The translations under genes were made by a program, and so were the position numbers. The notes below the pieces were generated by a model, which searched no databases, was not told where the DNA came from, and saw only the letters and a program-made list of their open reading frames with translations. A DNA stretch of 64,000 nucleotides from JAHEKB01 sp049115575 (GTDB lineage Bacteria; Bacteroidota; Bacteroidia; NS11-12g; UBA9320): contig JAGDZU010000001.1 of assembly GCA_049115575.1 (NCBI GenBank), positions 558,001 through 622,000 on the forward strand, read 5' to 3'. Positions 43,589 to 52,323 of this stretch are shown piece by piece; the stretch's first letter is position 1; each line of letters opens with the position of its first letter.

Positions 43589-44651
43589 TGATTTTCAAGG
43601 AATGTAATATGATTTCCACTTCTCTCAAAGCGCGAGCTTTTTCTTTATTAGGCCCATAAATGAAACCGTCTGCAACAACAACTCTTTGTCTTTTCTTGTC
43701 GTATATACTGTAAGAAACAAATGGACCACCCATCCAGTCTCCTTCCACTTTCCACCACCCTCTGGTGTGAACTGCATATTGCTCATTGAAGTTCATTTCC
43801 TCTGTATAGGGTTCCATAGTCATATCCACTTTCATATAGCTTCCTTCTACCTCTCCTGGAATATGTTCTTCGGTGATTTTGTCTCTATCAGCAACTATAC
43901 CTTGCATGGAAAACTGATCCTGAGAAGTATAAGGTAAATCATAAATTATGAGGTCATAATTATATTTACTTGATTCTTTCCTCAACCAGCAAAAGTTGTT
44001 CGTTTCTTTAGCTACTCTGTATGAATCTGGCTTTCTAACTGAATAATTCTTTAATCTTAATTGTTCTTGATAAAAGGAATCTTTGCTTACGCTCAAGTTC
44101 AATACCATATGCTGCGCGGTTTGCAGTTCATGGTTGTTGGCCAATTCAATCAGGTCAGATTTCCTCGAATTCATTTTATCAAGCATTTCTTCCTGGGTTT
44201 CAGCCGTTACATAAAAAACGTTTTGATATTTAGACCACACATTCTCCTTATTGAATCCCAGAACTTCTGTCTTTGGCAATAACTCTTCAATTTTAGACCT
44301 GTTGCTCTCACCATAGGTATGTATCATCTTATCCAGGTTTTTTTGGTTCAATAACACAAATACATTGTGATGTAATTTGAAATAACCTTTGAGAAAGGTT
44401 TGGTCTGTGAAAAGGAGTTTGAACTTATTTTCAGACGGATTTGGTAATCCCTCTAACTTCTGGCCGAATATTTCTTGAATTTCTTCTTTGAACGCCTCAG
44501 TAGATCTAGATTTATCATAGATGATAACAATCTCGGCTAACTCGCCTGTGGCACTGGGTTTAAGTTCCTTTTTTTTCTTCTTTCCTTCATCTGCACAACT
44601 TAGCAACAGTAAAAAACAAAGAAGATATAAGGGCACTCTTACTAGTTTCAA
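43581..44651 (-). CDS. DUF4837 lipoprotein
   Basis: 356 residues. A lipoprotein signal (VRVPLYLLCFLLLLSC) is followed by a lysine-rich stretch and the DUF4837 domain, a family found mainly in Bacteroidota with no known function. The DUF4837 pattern PSATGELAEIVIIYD and the closing GGPFVSYSIYDKKRQRVVVADGFIYGPNKEKARALREVEIIL segments are visible in short. The TTG start overlaps the transglycosylase stop (TTGA), so the pair is translationally coupled and may act together in the envelope. Confidence 0.85.
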   Translation of the reverse strand: MKLVRVPLYLLCFLLLLSCADEGKKKKKELKPSATGELAEIVIIYDKSRSTEAFKEEIQEIFGQKLEGLPNPSENKFKLLFTDQTFLKGYFKLHHNVFVLLNQKNLDKMIHTYGESNRSKIEELLPKTEVLGFNKENVWSKYQNVFYVTAETQEEMLDKMNSRKSDLIELANNHELQTAQHMVLNLSVSKDSFYQEQLRLKNYSVRKPDSYRVAKETNNFCWLRKESSKYNYDLIIYDLPYTSQDQFSMQGIVADRDKITEEHIPGEVEGSYMKVDMTMEPYTEEMNFNEQYAVHTRGWWKVEGDWMGGPFVSYSIYDKKRQRVVVADGFIYGPNKEKARALREVEIILHSLKIND

Positions 44652-45829
44652 CTTCTATAGATTTTGAGTTTTTGATTAGGGTGTATAACGCTCCCTCTAA
44701 GGTTGTTCCAACGTTTTAGTTGTGTTACAGAACAGCGATGCTTTCTAGCAATTACACCCAAAGACTCTCCCCTTCTCACTTTGTGATAAATGAATTTAGG
44801 AGTAGCTGCAGCTAATTCTTTTTTAGCTAAATCCAGCTCTTTAGAGCACGCTTGTATCTCAGATTCCCAGCTGTAAAACTGGTCAACCATATCCACTGGA
44901 ATATTCAACCAATAACCATTGCTACTTCTAGGAATAACTTGCTCTTTTAATTCTGGGTTATAGGCCATCAATTCTTCTTTAGAGATTCCCAGCATTTCAG
45001 ATATAATCTGGAATGACATCTCTCCTTGGCAATGCACTGGGTGATACGGCCCTTTGATATCTACTGGTGGTACTGGTGTAATCCCATATACTTGATAGAA
45101 ATTCATGATATAAGCCATAGCTATAAACTTAGGCACATAATTCTGAGTTTCACGCGGTAGGAAATGATACATACCCCAAAAATCCTTCCTTCCTGATCTT
45201 CGAATGGCCTTTCTCACATTTCCCGGGCCACAGTTGTATGATGCTATAGCTACGTACCAGTCTCCAAACATCTTATACATAGATTTCAGATAGGTAGCAG
45301 CAGCTTCAGTGCTCTTTTCAATGGATCTTCTTTCATCCATTATATAATTCTGGTTAAGGTCAAAAATACGACCTGTTGCAGGCATAAACTGCCAAAGTCC
45401 TACGGCTCCAGATCTTGACGTTGCATAAGGATTTAATGCCGACTCAATAACCGAAAGGTACCTAAGTTCCAAAGGCATATCATGCTTGTCAAGGATTTCT
45501 TCATATATAGGGAAATAGTAACTAGAACTAGTGATAACCTCTTTTAGTCTCTTTTGCCATCTAGTTCCGAAATAATCAATCTGTTTCTTCACATAAGGAT
45601 TGTAGTCCATTGGAATAACGAATTCCATGGTACTCATATGGTAATTGAACAATCTTTCGTCAACAGGAATGGTGTTTGTTTCAAAGGTGACAAGATCATA
45701 GGAATAGTTTACTTCTGTATTCTCTAGAGGTGCTATTGCACTTTTGGTATTGGCTATAGAGTCAATATTAGTGGCAAATGAAATCGTTGCCACACACATG
45801 GTTATTATAAAAGAAGTAAATAGTCTCAT
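44648..45829 (-). CDS. Lytic transglycosylase with LysM domain (MltD-like)
   Basis: 393 residues with a signal peptide (FTSFIITMCVATISFAT). The SLT domain has catalytic Glu129 in SVIESALNP and SGAVGLWQFMPATG, then YNCGPGNVRKAI. A single LysM domain ends the protein (about 345-391, HKVRRGESLGVIARKHRCSV). It cleaves glycan strands of peptidoglycan non-hydrolytically. A promoter box lies 13 bases before the ATG. Together with DUF4837 and purN it forms a minus-strand set. Confidence 0.93.
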   Translation of the reverse strand: MRLFTSFIITMCVATISFATNIDSIANTKSAIAPLENTEVNYSYDLVTFETNTIPVDERLFNYHMSTMEFVIPMDYNPYVKKQIDYFGTRWQKRLKEVITSSSYYFPIYEEILDKHDMPLELRYLSVIESALNPYATSRSGAVGLWQFMPATGRIFDLNQNYIMDERRSIEKSTEAAATYLKSMYKMFGDWYVAIASYNCGPGNVRKAIRRSGRKDFWGMYHFLPRETQNYVPKFIAMAYIMNFYQVYGITPVPPVDIKGPYHPVHCQGEMSFQIISEMLGISKEELMAYNPELKEQVIPRSSNGYWLNIPVDMVDQFYSWESEIQACSKELDLAKKELAAATPKFIYHKVRRGESLGVIARKHRCSVTQLKRWNNLRGSVIHPNQKLKIYRS

Positions 45830-45842
45830 ATCTTCAACAAAA

Positions 45843-45850
45843 CAAAGTTA
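45843..45850 (-). promoter_or_regulatory. -7 promoter box (TAACTTTG) of the transglycosylase gene
   Basis: Exact TAnnTTTG match ending 13 bases before the ATG at 45829; no clear -33 box. Confidence 0.45.
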
Positions 45851-45949
45851 TAGATTATAAAAGCGTTAAGCCATTTTTACACAAACAATTTTAATGTGCA
45901 CTTTAGTATATAAACTAGCAAAAGATTAACTTGCAGTGCAACTTTATCT

Positions 45950-47173
45950 ATGAGTCAGCTTTCTAACCCTTCTTTTGAGGAATTGGCAAAACAAGCGTCT
46001 TTGTTACCTCAAGAAAAGCTTCTAGCCAAAAAGAAGAATCAAAACAGTCTCAGTATTGGCATACCCAAAGAGTCTAGTTTTCAAGAACATAGAATACCAT
46101 TAAGTCCAATGGCTGTTCAAATGCTTGTTCAAAACGGTCAATCAATCAAGCTGGAAACCGGAAGTGGTGAAAAAGCAAATTTCAGTGATTATGACTACAG
46201 TAGCGCAGGTGCCGAGATAGTTTACGACATTAAAGAAATTTATGACTGTGATTTTATATTGAAAGTTGCACCTCCTACAGATGAAGAAATCAAGTTATTA
46301 AAACCCAAACAGGTTCTTATAAGTGCAATTCAGCTAGTAAAGTCCAAAGATGATCTTATTAAAAGGCTGATTTCCAAGGGTGTAACTGCAATCGGATATG
46401 AGTTTCTGAGAAATGACGAAGGCGTACTACCTGTGATTCGGAGTATGAGTGAGATTGCGGGAAGAGCGAGTGTCTTAATAGCATCTGAGTATTTAAGTAA
46501 CTACAATTCTGGTAAAGGAGAACTTTTCGGAGGTATTCCCGGAATACAACCAACCCAAGTAGTGATTATTGGTGCAGGTGCGGTTGGGGAGTATGCTGTA
46601 AGAGCTGCATTAGGTTTAGGTGCATCAGTAAAGGTATTTGATGACTCCATAACCAGATTGAGAAGATTGGAACACAGCTTAGGCATGAGAATACATTCTT
46701 CTACTATTATTCCTTCCATATTGGCTAGTGCGCTAAAAGATTGCGATCTCGCTATAGGAGCTCTGAGAAGTCCAATAGGTCTGAGTCCTTGTGTGGTGAG
46801 TGAGAATATGGTGCAAAAAATGCGTCCAAAATCTATGATTATTGATATTAGCATTGATCAAGGTGGTGTATTTGAGACCTCAGAGCCAACTAATCATAAA
46901 ATGCCTGTTTTTGAGAAACACGGAGTCTTACACTATTGTGTTCCCAATATACCGTCAAGATTTGCCAGGACAGCGAGTTATGCTTTAAGCAACGTCTTTA
47001 CACCTCTTTTACAACAAATTGCAGATGAAGGAGGAATTGATAGCTGCTTAACACAACACAGTGGCCTTAGATTAGGCACCTATATCTATAAAGGGAAATT
47101 AACCAACCCTATGCTGGGTGAACGTTACGGTATTGCAGCAAAAGAAATAGAGTTTCTATTGGCCGGACTCTAG
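45950..47173 (+). CDS. ald: Alanine dehydrogenase
   Basis: 407 residues of the alanine dehydrogenase/PNT family, interconverting alanine and pyruvate with NAD. The opening IGIPKESSFQEHRIPLSP holds the substrate-binding arginine region; the nucleotide fold is VVIIGAGAVGEYAVRAALGLG with the acidic residue at VFDDS. An about 30-residue N-terminal extension precedes the usual start, as in other Bacteroidota. Absence of the transhydrogenase membrane parts argues for Ald. It overlaps the convergent TPR gene by four bases. Confidence 0.9.
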   Translation: MSQLSNPSFEELAKQASLLPQEKLLAKKKNQNSLSIGIPKESSFQEHRIPLSPMAVQMLVQNGQSIKLETGSGEKANFSDYDYSSAGAEIVYDIKEIYDCDFILKVAPPTDEEIKLLKPKQVLISAIQLVKSKDDLIKRLISKGVTAIGYEFLRNDEGVLPVIRSMSEIAGRASVLIASEYLSNYNSGKGELFGGIPGIQPTQVVIIGAGAVGEYAVRAALGLGASVKVFDDSITRLRRLEHSLGMRIHSSTIIPSILASALKDCDLAIGALRSPIGLSPCVVSENMVQKMRPKSMIIDISIDQGGVFETSEPTNHKMPVFEKHGVLHYCVPNIPSRFARTASYALSNVFTPLLQQIADEGGIDSCLTQHSGLRLGTYIYKGKLTNPMLGERYGIAAKEIEFLLAGL

Positions 47174-48048
47174 TTTTCCGAACAGAAATTTTCAATCGCC
47201 TCGTAAGATCTTGGATACTTGAAGTTTTTTGCTTTCTCAAAGTCTGAGCAAGCCTCAGTTATGGCAAATACATTTTCATGAATTACTTTGGTATTCTGTC
47301 TATTCTTTTTGTTGCTATTCACTTCGTCCATTTGTTGAAGTGTGGCCATACCTCTATAATAATAGGCTTCGCCACTCATTGGGTTTAGTCTAGCAGCCAA
47401 AGTAAAATCAGACTTAGCAATTTCTGTATTTCTCAAATTTGTATAGCAAACCCCTCTATTGATAAGAGCAGTGTAGTAACTTGGTTTAAGTTGAATAGCT
47501 ATATCAAAATCATTTAATGCATCCTGGAATTTCCCCATACCCATTAACGCTGTACCTCTACTGCAATAAGCTTTAGCATCTGAAGGTTTTAGTCTAATTG
47601 CCATGGTGAAATCATCAACGGCGCCATTGTAATTTTGCATTGCACTGCGCAGTAATCCACGATTCATGTAGAACTTCTTATCGTCTGGTTTATAAAAAAT
47701 TGCCTTATCGTATGCTACAAGCGCTTCTGAATACTTAATAATGTCTTTTAATACATTTCCCTTATTGTAGTATGCCTCGGCATAAGATTCTTTTAGTCTG
47801 ATGGCGTTGTTGTAATCCTGAAGCGCAAGCTGATACTGTTGCATGCGGTAGTAGCAGACACCCCTATTGTTGAATAGTATAGCTGAAGTACTGTCTATTG
47901 CAATTGCCCTAGAATACTCTTCAATTGCAGCAGGATAATTTTTGTTCTTGTACTCCACTACTGCACGGCGATAAAAATCACCGGCTGACTGAGCAAATGT
48001 GCTAACAGTCAAACATATACATAGAAATGTAGTAGTAAGAAATTTCAT
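47170..48048 (-). CDS. Exported TPR protein
   Basis: 292 residues. A signal peptide (FLTTTFLCICLTVSTFAQ) is followed by six or seven canonical TPRs (for example YPAAIEEYSRAIAIDSTSA, YQLALQDYNNAIRLKESYA, YSEALVAYDKAIFYKPDD, YNGAVDDFTMAIRLKPSD). It has no other domain and probably acts in protein-protein interaction in the periplasm. A promoter box lies 21 bases upstream. Confidence 0.87.
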   Translation of the reverse strand: MKFLTTTFLCICLTVSTFAQSAGDFYRRAVVEYKNKNYPAAIEEYSRAIAIDSTSAILFNNRGVCYYRMQQYQLALQDYNNAIRLKESYAEAYYNKGNVLKDIIKYSEALVAYDKAIFYKPDDKKFYMNRGLLRSAMQNYNGAVDDFTMAIRLKPSDAKAYCSRGTALMGMGKFQDALNDFDIAIQLKPSYYTALINRGVCYTNLRNTEIAKSDFTLAARLNPMSGEAYYYRGMATLQQMDEVNSNKKNRQNTKVIHENVFAITEACSDFEKAKNFKYPRSYEAIENFCSEN

Positions 48049-48069
48049 AACTTTCGGTTAATAAGCTCC

Positions 48070-48077
48070 CAAATATA
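48070..48077 (-). promoter_or_regulatory. -7 promoter box (TATATTTG) of the TPR gene
   Basis: Exact TAnnTTTG match 21 bases before the ATG at 48048, the same octamer as at both tRNA genes. Confidence 0.5.
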
Positions 48078-48178
48078 GACAATTTTTTCCATTTTCTGGA
48101 AATATTTCATTGTTTTTACCATCTAACCTGCTCAAAAATATGCTTTTGGAGGCATAAAACCATGTAACTAAAGTTGCT

Positions 48179-49978
48179 TTAGCGCTTCTTTGAGCCCTTT
48201 TTAGGAGGCTGTGCTCCTTTTTGTTTGGCCATGTCTTCCAATCTCTTTTGGAGCTTGGATTTCTTAACAGTAACCTTCTTTTTCTTGTTCTCTTGAATCT
48301 TCTTATGGAGTTTATCTTCATCAATAAAGAAGTTTCTAATCACTAAGTTCTGAACAATAGTGATAGACGTAGATAACAGATAATAGAAACTTAATGCTGC
48401 AGAATAATTGTTAAAGAAGCCAAGGAACATGATTGGCATCAAATACATGATGTATTTCATTGGTCCTTGAAGACCTGCTGTACTTTGGCTATTCATGAAT
48501 GTATATACCAATGTTACTACGGTCATCAACAAGGTAAACAAACTCACGTGATCGCCGTAAAATGGAATTTCGAAACCTCCAGGGAAATCCCAAATACTAT
48601 CATAGGTTGACAAGTCAGTTGCCCACCACAGCTTTTCCTGCCTCAATTCAATGGAAGAAGGGAAGAACCGGAACATGGCAAAGAGAATCGGAAGTTGTAT
48701 CAATTGCGGCAAGCAGCCACCCAATGGACTTACACCTGCTTGCTTATACAACTTCATTTGTTCCTGTTGCATTTTCTGCATGTCATCTCCTACCCTTTCC
48801 TTTATTTCATCTAATTCAGGTTTGAGTATTCTCATCTTAGCAGATGACTGGTAAACCTTAAACATTGGAATTGCCAGCAAAAGCTTAATAAGGAGAGTGA
48901 GACAGAGAATGATAATTCCGTAATTATCGAAGTATTGTTCGAGCCAGTTGAATACAGGAATCACTAATCCTTTGTTTACCCAACCAAATATCCCCCAGCC
49001 TAATGGTATAATTTTTTGAGCTCCAACATCTAATTTCTTAAGTGTCTGGTAATGATTTGGGCCAAAATAGATTTGCCAGCTGTGTATTTCATCGTCTGAA
49101 CCCTCAAAGGCTATATATACATCAGCTTTAAGATCTTCTACATAAGTCGCATCTTCATCCTGGATGCTTTCAATTCTAATTCCATCTTCAGAAAATCCGT
49201 CGTTATTGATTAACATAACGTTAAAGAACTTCTGCTTGAATGAAATCCATTGAAGATCTCGTTTCAACTTCTCGTCGTCAGAGTCTGTTTCTTTTAGATG
49301 ATCTACATCAGAATCGCTGTTGTACTTATAGTATACAGTTGTATTGTTTCTTTCCTCATCAATCAGCATTTCTTGTTGCTGAATCTGAGTAGACCACTTT
49401 AATTCTATATACCTGTTCTTAGGAGAAATAAGATTTGCGAATCCCTTGAAATTCACTTGGTAGTCTACAGCGTAAGAACCATCTGTGAGTTTATAGGATT
49501 GAACTACTTTTCTACCCCCTCCTAAATCAGCTTCAAGTTTAATTTGATGTTCAGAGCCTTCACTACTTTGGCTAATCACCTCAAAGTCCAACCCTTGGGT
49601 TTTCAGCACTTCGCCGCTTGCGAGCGGTATTAGGTAATCAAATTCGTTTTGTCCTTCCTCAAAAAGAATTAAAGCTGAAGAATCATACCTCTTGAATTCT
49701 TTGAGCTCAACTTGTTGGGGAATCCCTCCTAAATTGGCCAAATCCATAGCTATTAAATTATTCTCAAGTCTGTAAACTTTGGTCTCCACTTTAGGAGTTG
49801 AGTCTAAAACTAAAACCTCTGTTGATACGGTGTCTACTGGAATTGGTTCTTCAACTACTGCGCTATCTGCTAGAGCCTCTTGTTGCTCTATGTCTTCTAG
49901 CGTTTGCTTGTTGAAATAAAAATATGCTAAGAAAAGCCCTAAAATGAGCACATAGCCTATAGTCGTCTTTCTATCCAT
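48179..49978 (-). CDS. yidC: Membrane protein insertase YidC
   Basis: 599 residues. An N-terminal membrane helix (TIGYVLILGLFLAYFYF), a large periplasmic domain (about 60-340) and the conserved insertase core with five helices (about 355-560: YGIIILCLTLLIKLLLAIPMF, QMKLYKQAGVSPLGGCLPQLIQLPILFAMFRFF, YIMYLMPIMFLGFFNNYSAALSFYYL in short pieces) followed by a basic tail. It inserts membrane proteins with or without SecYEG. A promoter box lies 18 bases upstream. Confidence 0.96.
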   Translation of the reverse strand: MDRKTTIGYVLILGLFLAYFYFNKQTLEDIEQQEALADSAVVEEPIPVDTVSTEVLVLDSTPKVETKVYRLENNLIAMDLANLGGIPQQVELKEFKRYDSSALILFEEGQNEFDYLIPLASGEVLKTQGLDFEVISQSSEGSEHQIKLEADLGGGRKVVQSYKLTDGSYAVDYQVNFKGFANLISPKNRYIELKWSTQIQQQEMLIDEERNNTTVYYKYNSDSDVDHLKETDSDDEKLKRDLQWISFKQKFFNVMLINNDGFSEDGIRIESIQDEDATYVEDLKADVYIAFEGSDDEIHSWQIYFGPNHYQTLKKLDVGAQKIIPLGWGIFGWVNKGLVIPVFNWLEQYFDNYGIIILCLTLLIKLLLAIPMFKVYQSSAKMRILKPELDEIKERVGDDMQKMQQEQMKLYKQAGVSPLGGCLPQLIQLPILFAMFRFFPSSIELRQEKLWWATDLSTYDSIWDFPGGFEIPFYGDHVSLFTLLMTVVTLVYTFMNSQSTAGLQGPMKYIMYLMPIMFLGFFNNYSAALSFYYLLSTSITIVQNLVIRNFFIDEDKLHKKIQENKKKKVTVKKSKLQKRLEDMAKQKGAQPPKKGSKKR

Positions 49979-49996
49979 TCTAATTTAAAATGGGTG

Positions 49997-50004
49997 CAAA
50001 TGTA
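49997..50004 (-). promoter_or_regulatory. -7 promoter box of yidC (TACATTTG)
   Basis: Exact TAnnTTTG match 18 bases before the yidC ATG. Confidence 0.5.
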
Positions 50005-50018
50005 GGCCGTTCTGTGAC

Positions 50019-51239
50019 TTAAGAAAAGAAGTACGACAGAAGCAAGGATATCAGCGTCAGATTCTTTGTTTGACCCATGGTTTTCACCTTCTTAGGGTTA
50101 GTCCTTTTAACTGAAGACCATATTTGATCTATTAATAAATTTGCGCTACTCATATTCCCGAAGTCAGAATCTAGATGATTCATCCTTTCCTCAAAATTGG
50201 AGTAGCTATAGTCCTGTTCCATGAGTTGCATGGCTGATTTCTGCATTTCTTCCCAACTACTAGAGATTACACATTCATCTTCTATACCGGTTCCCTGAAC
50301 CATCAATGGATTTACCAAAGCGAATTTACCTTGGTATAGTGCATTTAATAATTTGAGTTTGATACCTGTAGCTTGATTGGTATGCAGAACATTGATATGC
50401 GCTTTCTGAATCAACTTGTGAATCTGTTCGGTGCTAATGTTAGATCTCAACTCAATATGCTCATATCTATCAACCAACTTAACCAAGTCCTTTGGTGGAT
50501 TATTACCAGCAATCACACATGGTACTTCAATTTGAGAAAACAAATGATTTACAAGCTGAATGGCAGCTTCATAGTTTTCTGCAACTCCAAGATTACCGTG
50601 ATAAAGTAGAAAATCACCTTTTTGACCTGGGTATTTATGAACTTGATTGGAGTGAAATGCAGGAAGATACATCACATTATCAAATTTCTTTTTTAAGTAC
50701 TGCTCATCATTTAGGCTTATAGCAGCAATCAATTGAGCATGTTTCAACACATTCTGGTACTTTTTAAGCTTGTCTGCTTCTAACCTAAAGAAGTATTTCT
50801 TGAAATACCTGCTTTCCACCAGTTCAAGTTGTCTGTAGTAGTGGTGTTCAATATTGTGAGTTCGTACTATTTTGTATCTATGACTTAATGTTGGATGATT
50901 TAGATAAAAGGTGCAATGCAGACCTTCGAACAAAATGGGATGATCATCTTTCGTGAGGTTTTCCAAAAGCTCTGAGGAGTTCCTTGAGTTCACGATATAT
51001 GGCAGTTTGCCATAAAATGGATTCTTGAAAGTTTTTCTTGAATAGTAATTTACAGAATCACAAAGTGAATGCAGCTTTCTAGATTTCTTGCGGCCATATT
51101 GATAGCAATGCAATTTTACCTTAACTCCTAAGCTCGCGAGTGCCTTAATACGATAGTATATATCTATAACGCCCCCATAACTCGCTGGGTACGGTATATC
51201 GAAAGCCACAATATGTAAATATTTATCTGAGCTGGGCAT
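50019..51239 (-). CDS. Glycosyltransferase (GT-B fold)
   Basis: 406 residues, no signal peptide. The N-terminal FDIPYPASYGGVIDIYYRIKAL with its glycine-rich loop and the C-terminal HINVLHTNQATGIKLKLLNALYQGKFALVNPLMV are those of GT-B retaining transferases. The usual E-x7-E motif is degenerate (GIKLKLLNAL). It lies between another glycosyltransferase and yidC, overlapping the former by 17 bases, so the two may build one glycan. The ATG at 51239 is preferred over TTG at 51248. Confidence 0.82.
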   Translation of the reverse strand: MPSSDKYLHIVAFDIPYPASYGGVIDIYYRIKALASLGVKVKLHCYQYGRKKSRKLHSLCDSVNYYSRKTFKNPFYGKLPYIVNSRNSSELLENLTKDDHPILFEGLHCTFYLNHPTLSHRYKIVRTHNIEHHYYRQLELVESRYFKKYFFRLEADKLKKYQNVLKHAQLIAAISLNDEQYLKKKFDNVMYLPAFHSNQVHKYPGQKGDFLLYHGNLGVAENYEAAIQLVNHLFSQIEVPCVIAGNNPPKDLVKLVDRYEHIELRSNISTEQIHKLIQKAHINVLHTNQATGIKLKLLNALYQGKFALVNPLMVQGTGIEDECVISSSWEEMQKSAMQLMEQDYSYSNFEERMNHLDSDFGNMSSANLLIDQIWSSVKRTNPKKVKTMGQTKNLTLISLLLSYFFS

Positions 51240-52323
51240 AAGCAGCAATCAGCTTTTTCTCCTCCTCTATCCAATTCAACTCCTGCTTGGCAATATTGCA
51301 GTTTTTTTTCAAGAAAGCGTAGCGCTGTTCATCATTTAACAATAATAAGACTGCCTGAATAATGTCATCTCTGTTGTGATCAACCATAATGCTGCATTCA
51401 TATTGCTTGTTAAGAGCTACATATTCAGGATACGCATTAGTGATAGCTGGAAGGTCTTCGTGTATGTAATCAAAGAACTTATTATTCAAGGAATGGTAGT
51501 AACTAAAGCCTAAGTTTTCAGAGACATTATAACCGATATATGCCTGTTGAGTTAACACTTTAAGATTATTGGGAGACTGCATACCTACAAAGTGAATGCG
51601 ATCTTGCAGATTCAAATTTCTAGTAGTTTCTTTCAACTCCTTTTCAATATCACCTCTGCCAGCAATAACCAAATCAAGGGGAATATCCTTCATTGAATCA
51701 ATGAGCAATTCTAGACCACGACCCTTGTTTAAGGCTCCTTGATAAAGTATATATCTATCATAACCCACTTTGAAAAAATCACTTGACGAAACAGTTCCTG
51801 GATTTGGGACATTTCGAATAACTTCAAACGGTTTGCCATATTCATCGGTAAATCTGTCTGCAATTCCTTGGCTTACGGTAATATTTAAATCTGCCTTAGG
51901 CACTACGAACCTCTCTATCGTCTTCCAGATTTTCTGCTTGTTGGTTTTACCTATTAGTTCAGGCACTTCTGTGAAATATTCATGGGCATCATATACCAAT
52001 TTCTTGCCTTTAATTCTAGACGATAAAAATCCAGCTCCAAGCGTATCCAAATCAACAGTGTGCACCACATCCCATTTGCTAAATAAAAGCCTAAGGAATA
52101 AGCGTAAGTTGTATGCCAAGTAAAACATGGGACCTCCTTTGAGTATAAACCTCAATCTTTTCTGCCGGTAATTTCTTTGCTCAACGGGAGTTTCGCTTAA
52201 TCTCCTACCTATTAATGTGACTTCATGACCTGCTGCTGCTAATGATTCGCAAGTCCTAATCATGCGCTGATCATTGATTACATCGTTGATAACGGTTGCT
52301 ATGATTTTGAGCTTTCTTTCCAA
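51223..52323 (-). CDS. Glycosyltransferase family 4-like protein
   Basis: 366 residues of the GT-B/GT4 type. The N-terminal domain has RMIRTCESLAAAGHEVTLIGR and WDVVHTVDLDTLGAG, the C-terminal domain YILYQGALNKGRGLELLIDS and YIHEDLPAITNAYPEY. It probably transfers a sugar to a cell-surface glycan or lipid; donor and acceptor are unknown. The TTG start lies inside the recQ end (25-base overlap), linking it to recQ. Confidence 0.83.
   Translation of the reverse strand: MERKLKIIATVINDVINDQRMIRTCESLAAAGHEVTLIGRRLSETPVEQRNYRQKRLRFILKGGPMFYLAYNLRLFLRLLFSKWDVVHTVDLDTLGAGFLSSRIKGKKLVYDAHEYFTEVPELIGKTNKQKIWKTIERFVVPKADLNITVSQGIADRFTDEYGKPFEVIRNVPNPGTVSSSDFFKVGYDRYILYQGALNKGRGLELLIDSMKDIPLDLVIAGRGDIEKELKETTRNLNLQDRIHFVGMQSPNNLKVLTQQAYIGYNVSENLGFSYYHSLNNKFFDYIHEDLPAITNAYPEYVALNKQYECSIMVDHNRDDIIQAVLLLLNDEQRYAFLKKNCNIAKQELNWIEEEKKLIAAYAQLR

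Noticed and set aside
48058..48324. 88-codon minus-strand frame at the yidC end
   Set aside because: It is a shifted frame of the basic tail of yidC (arginine/lysine-rich by chance).
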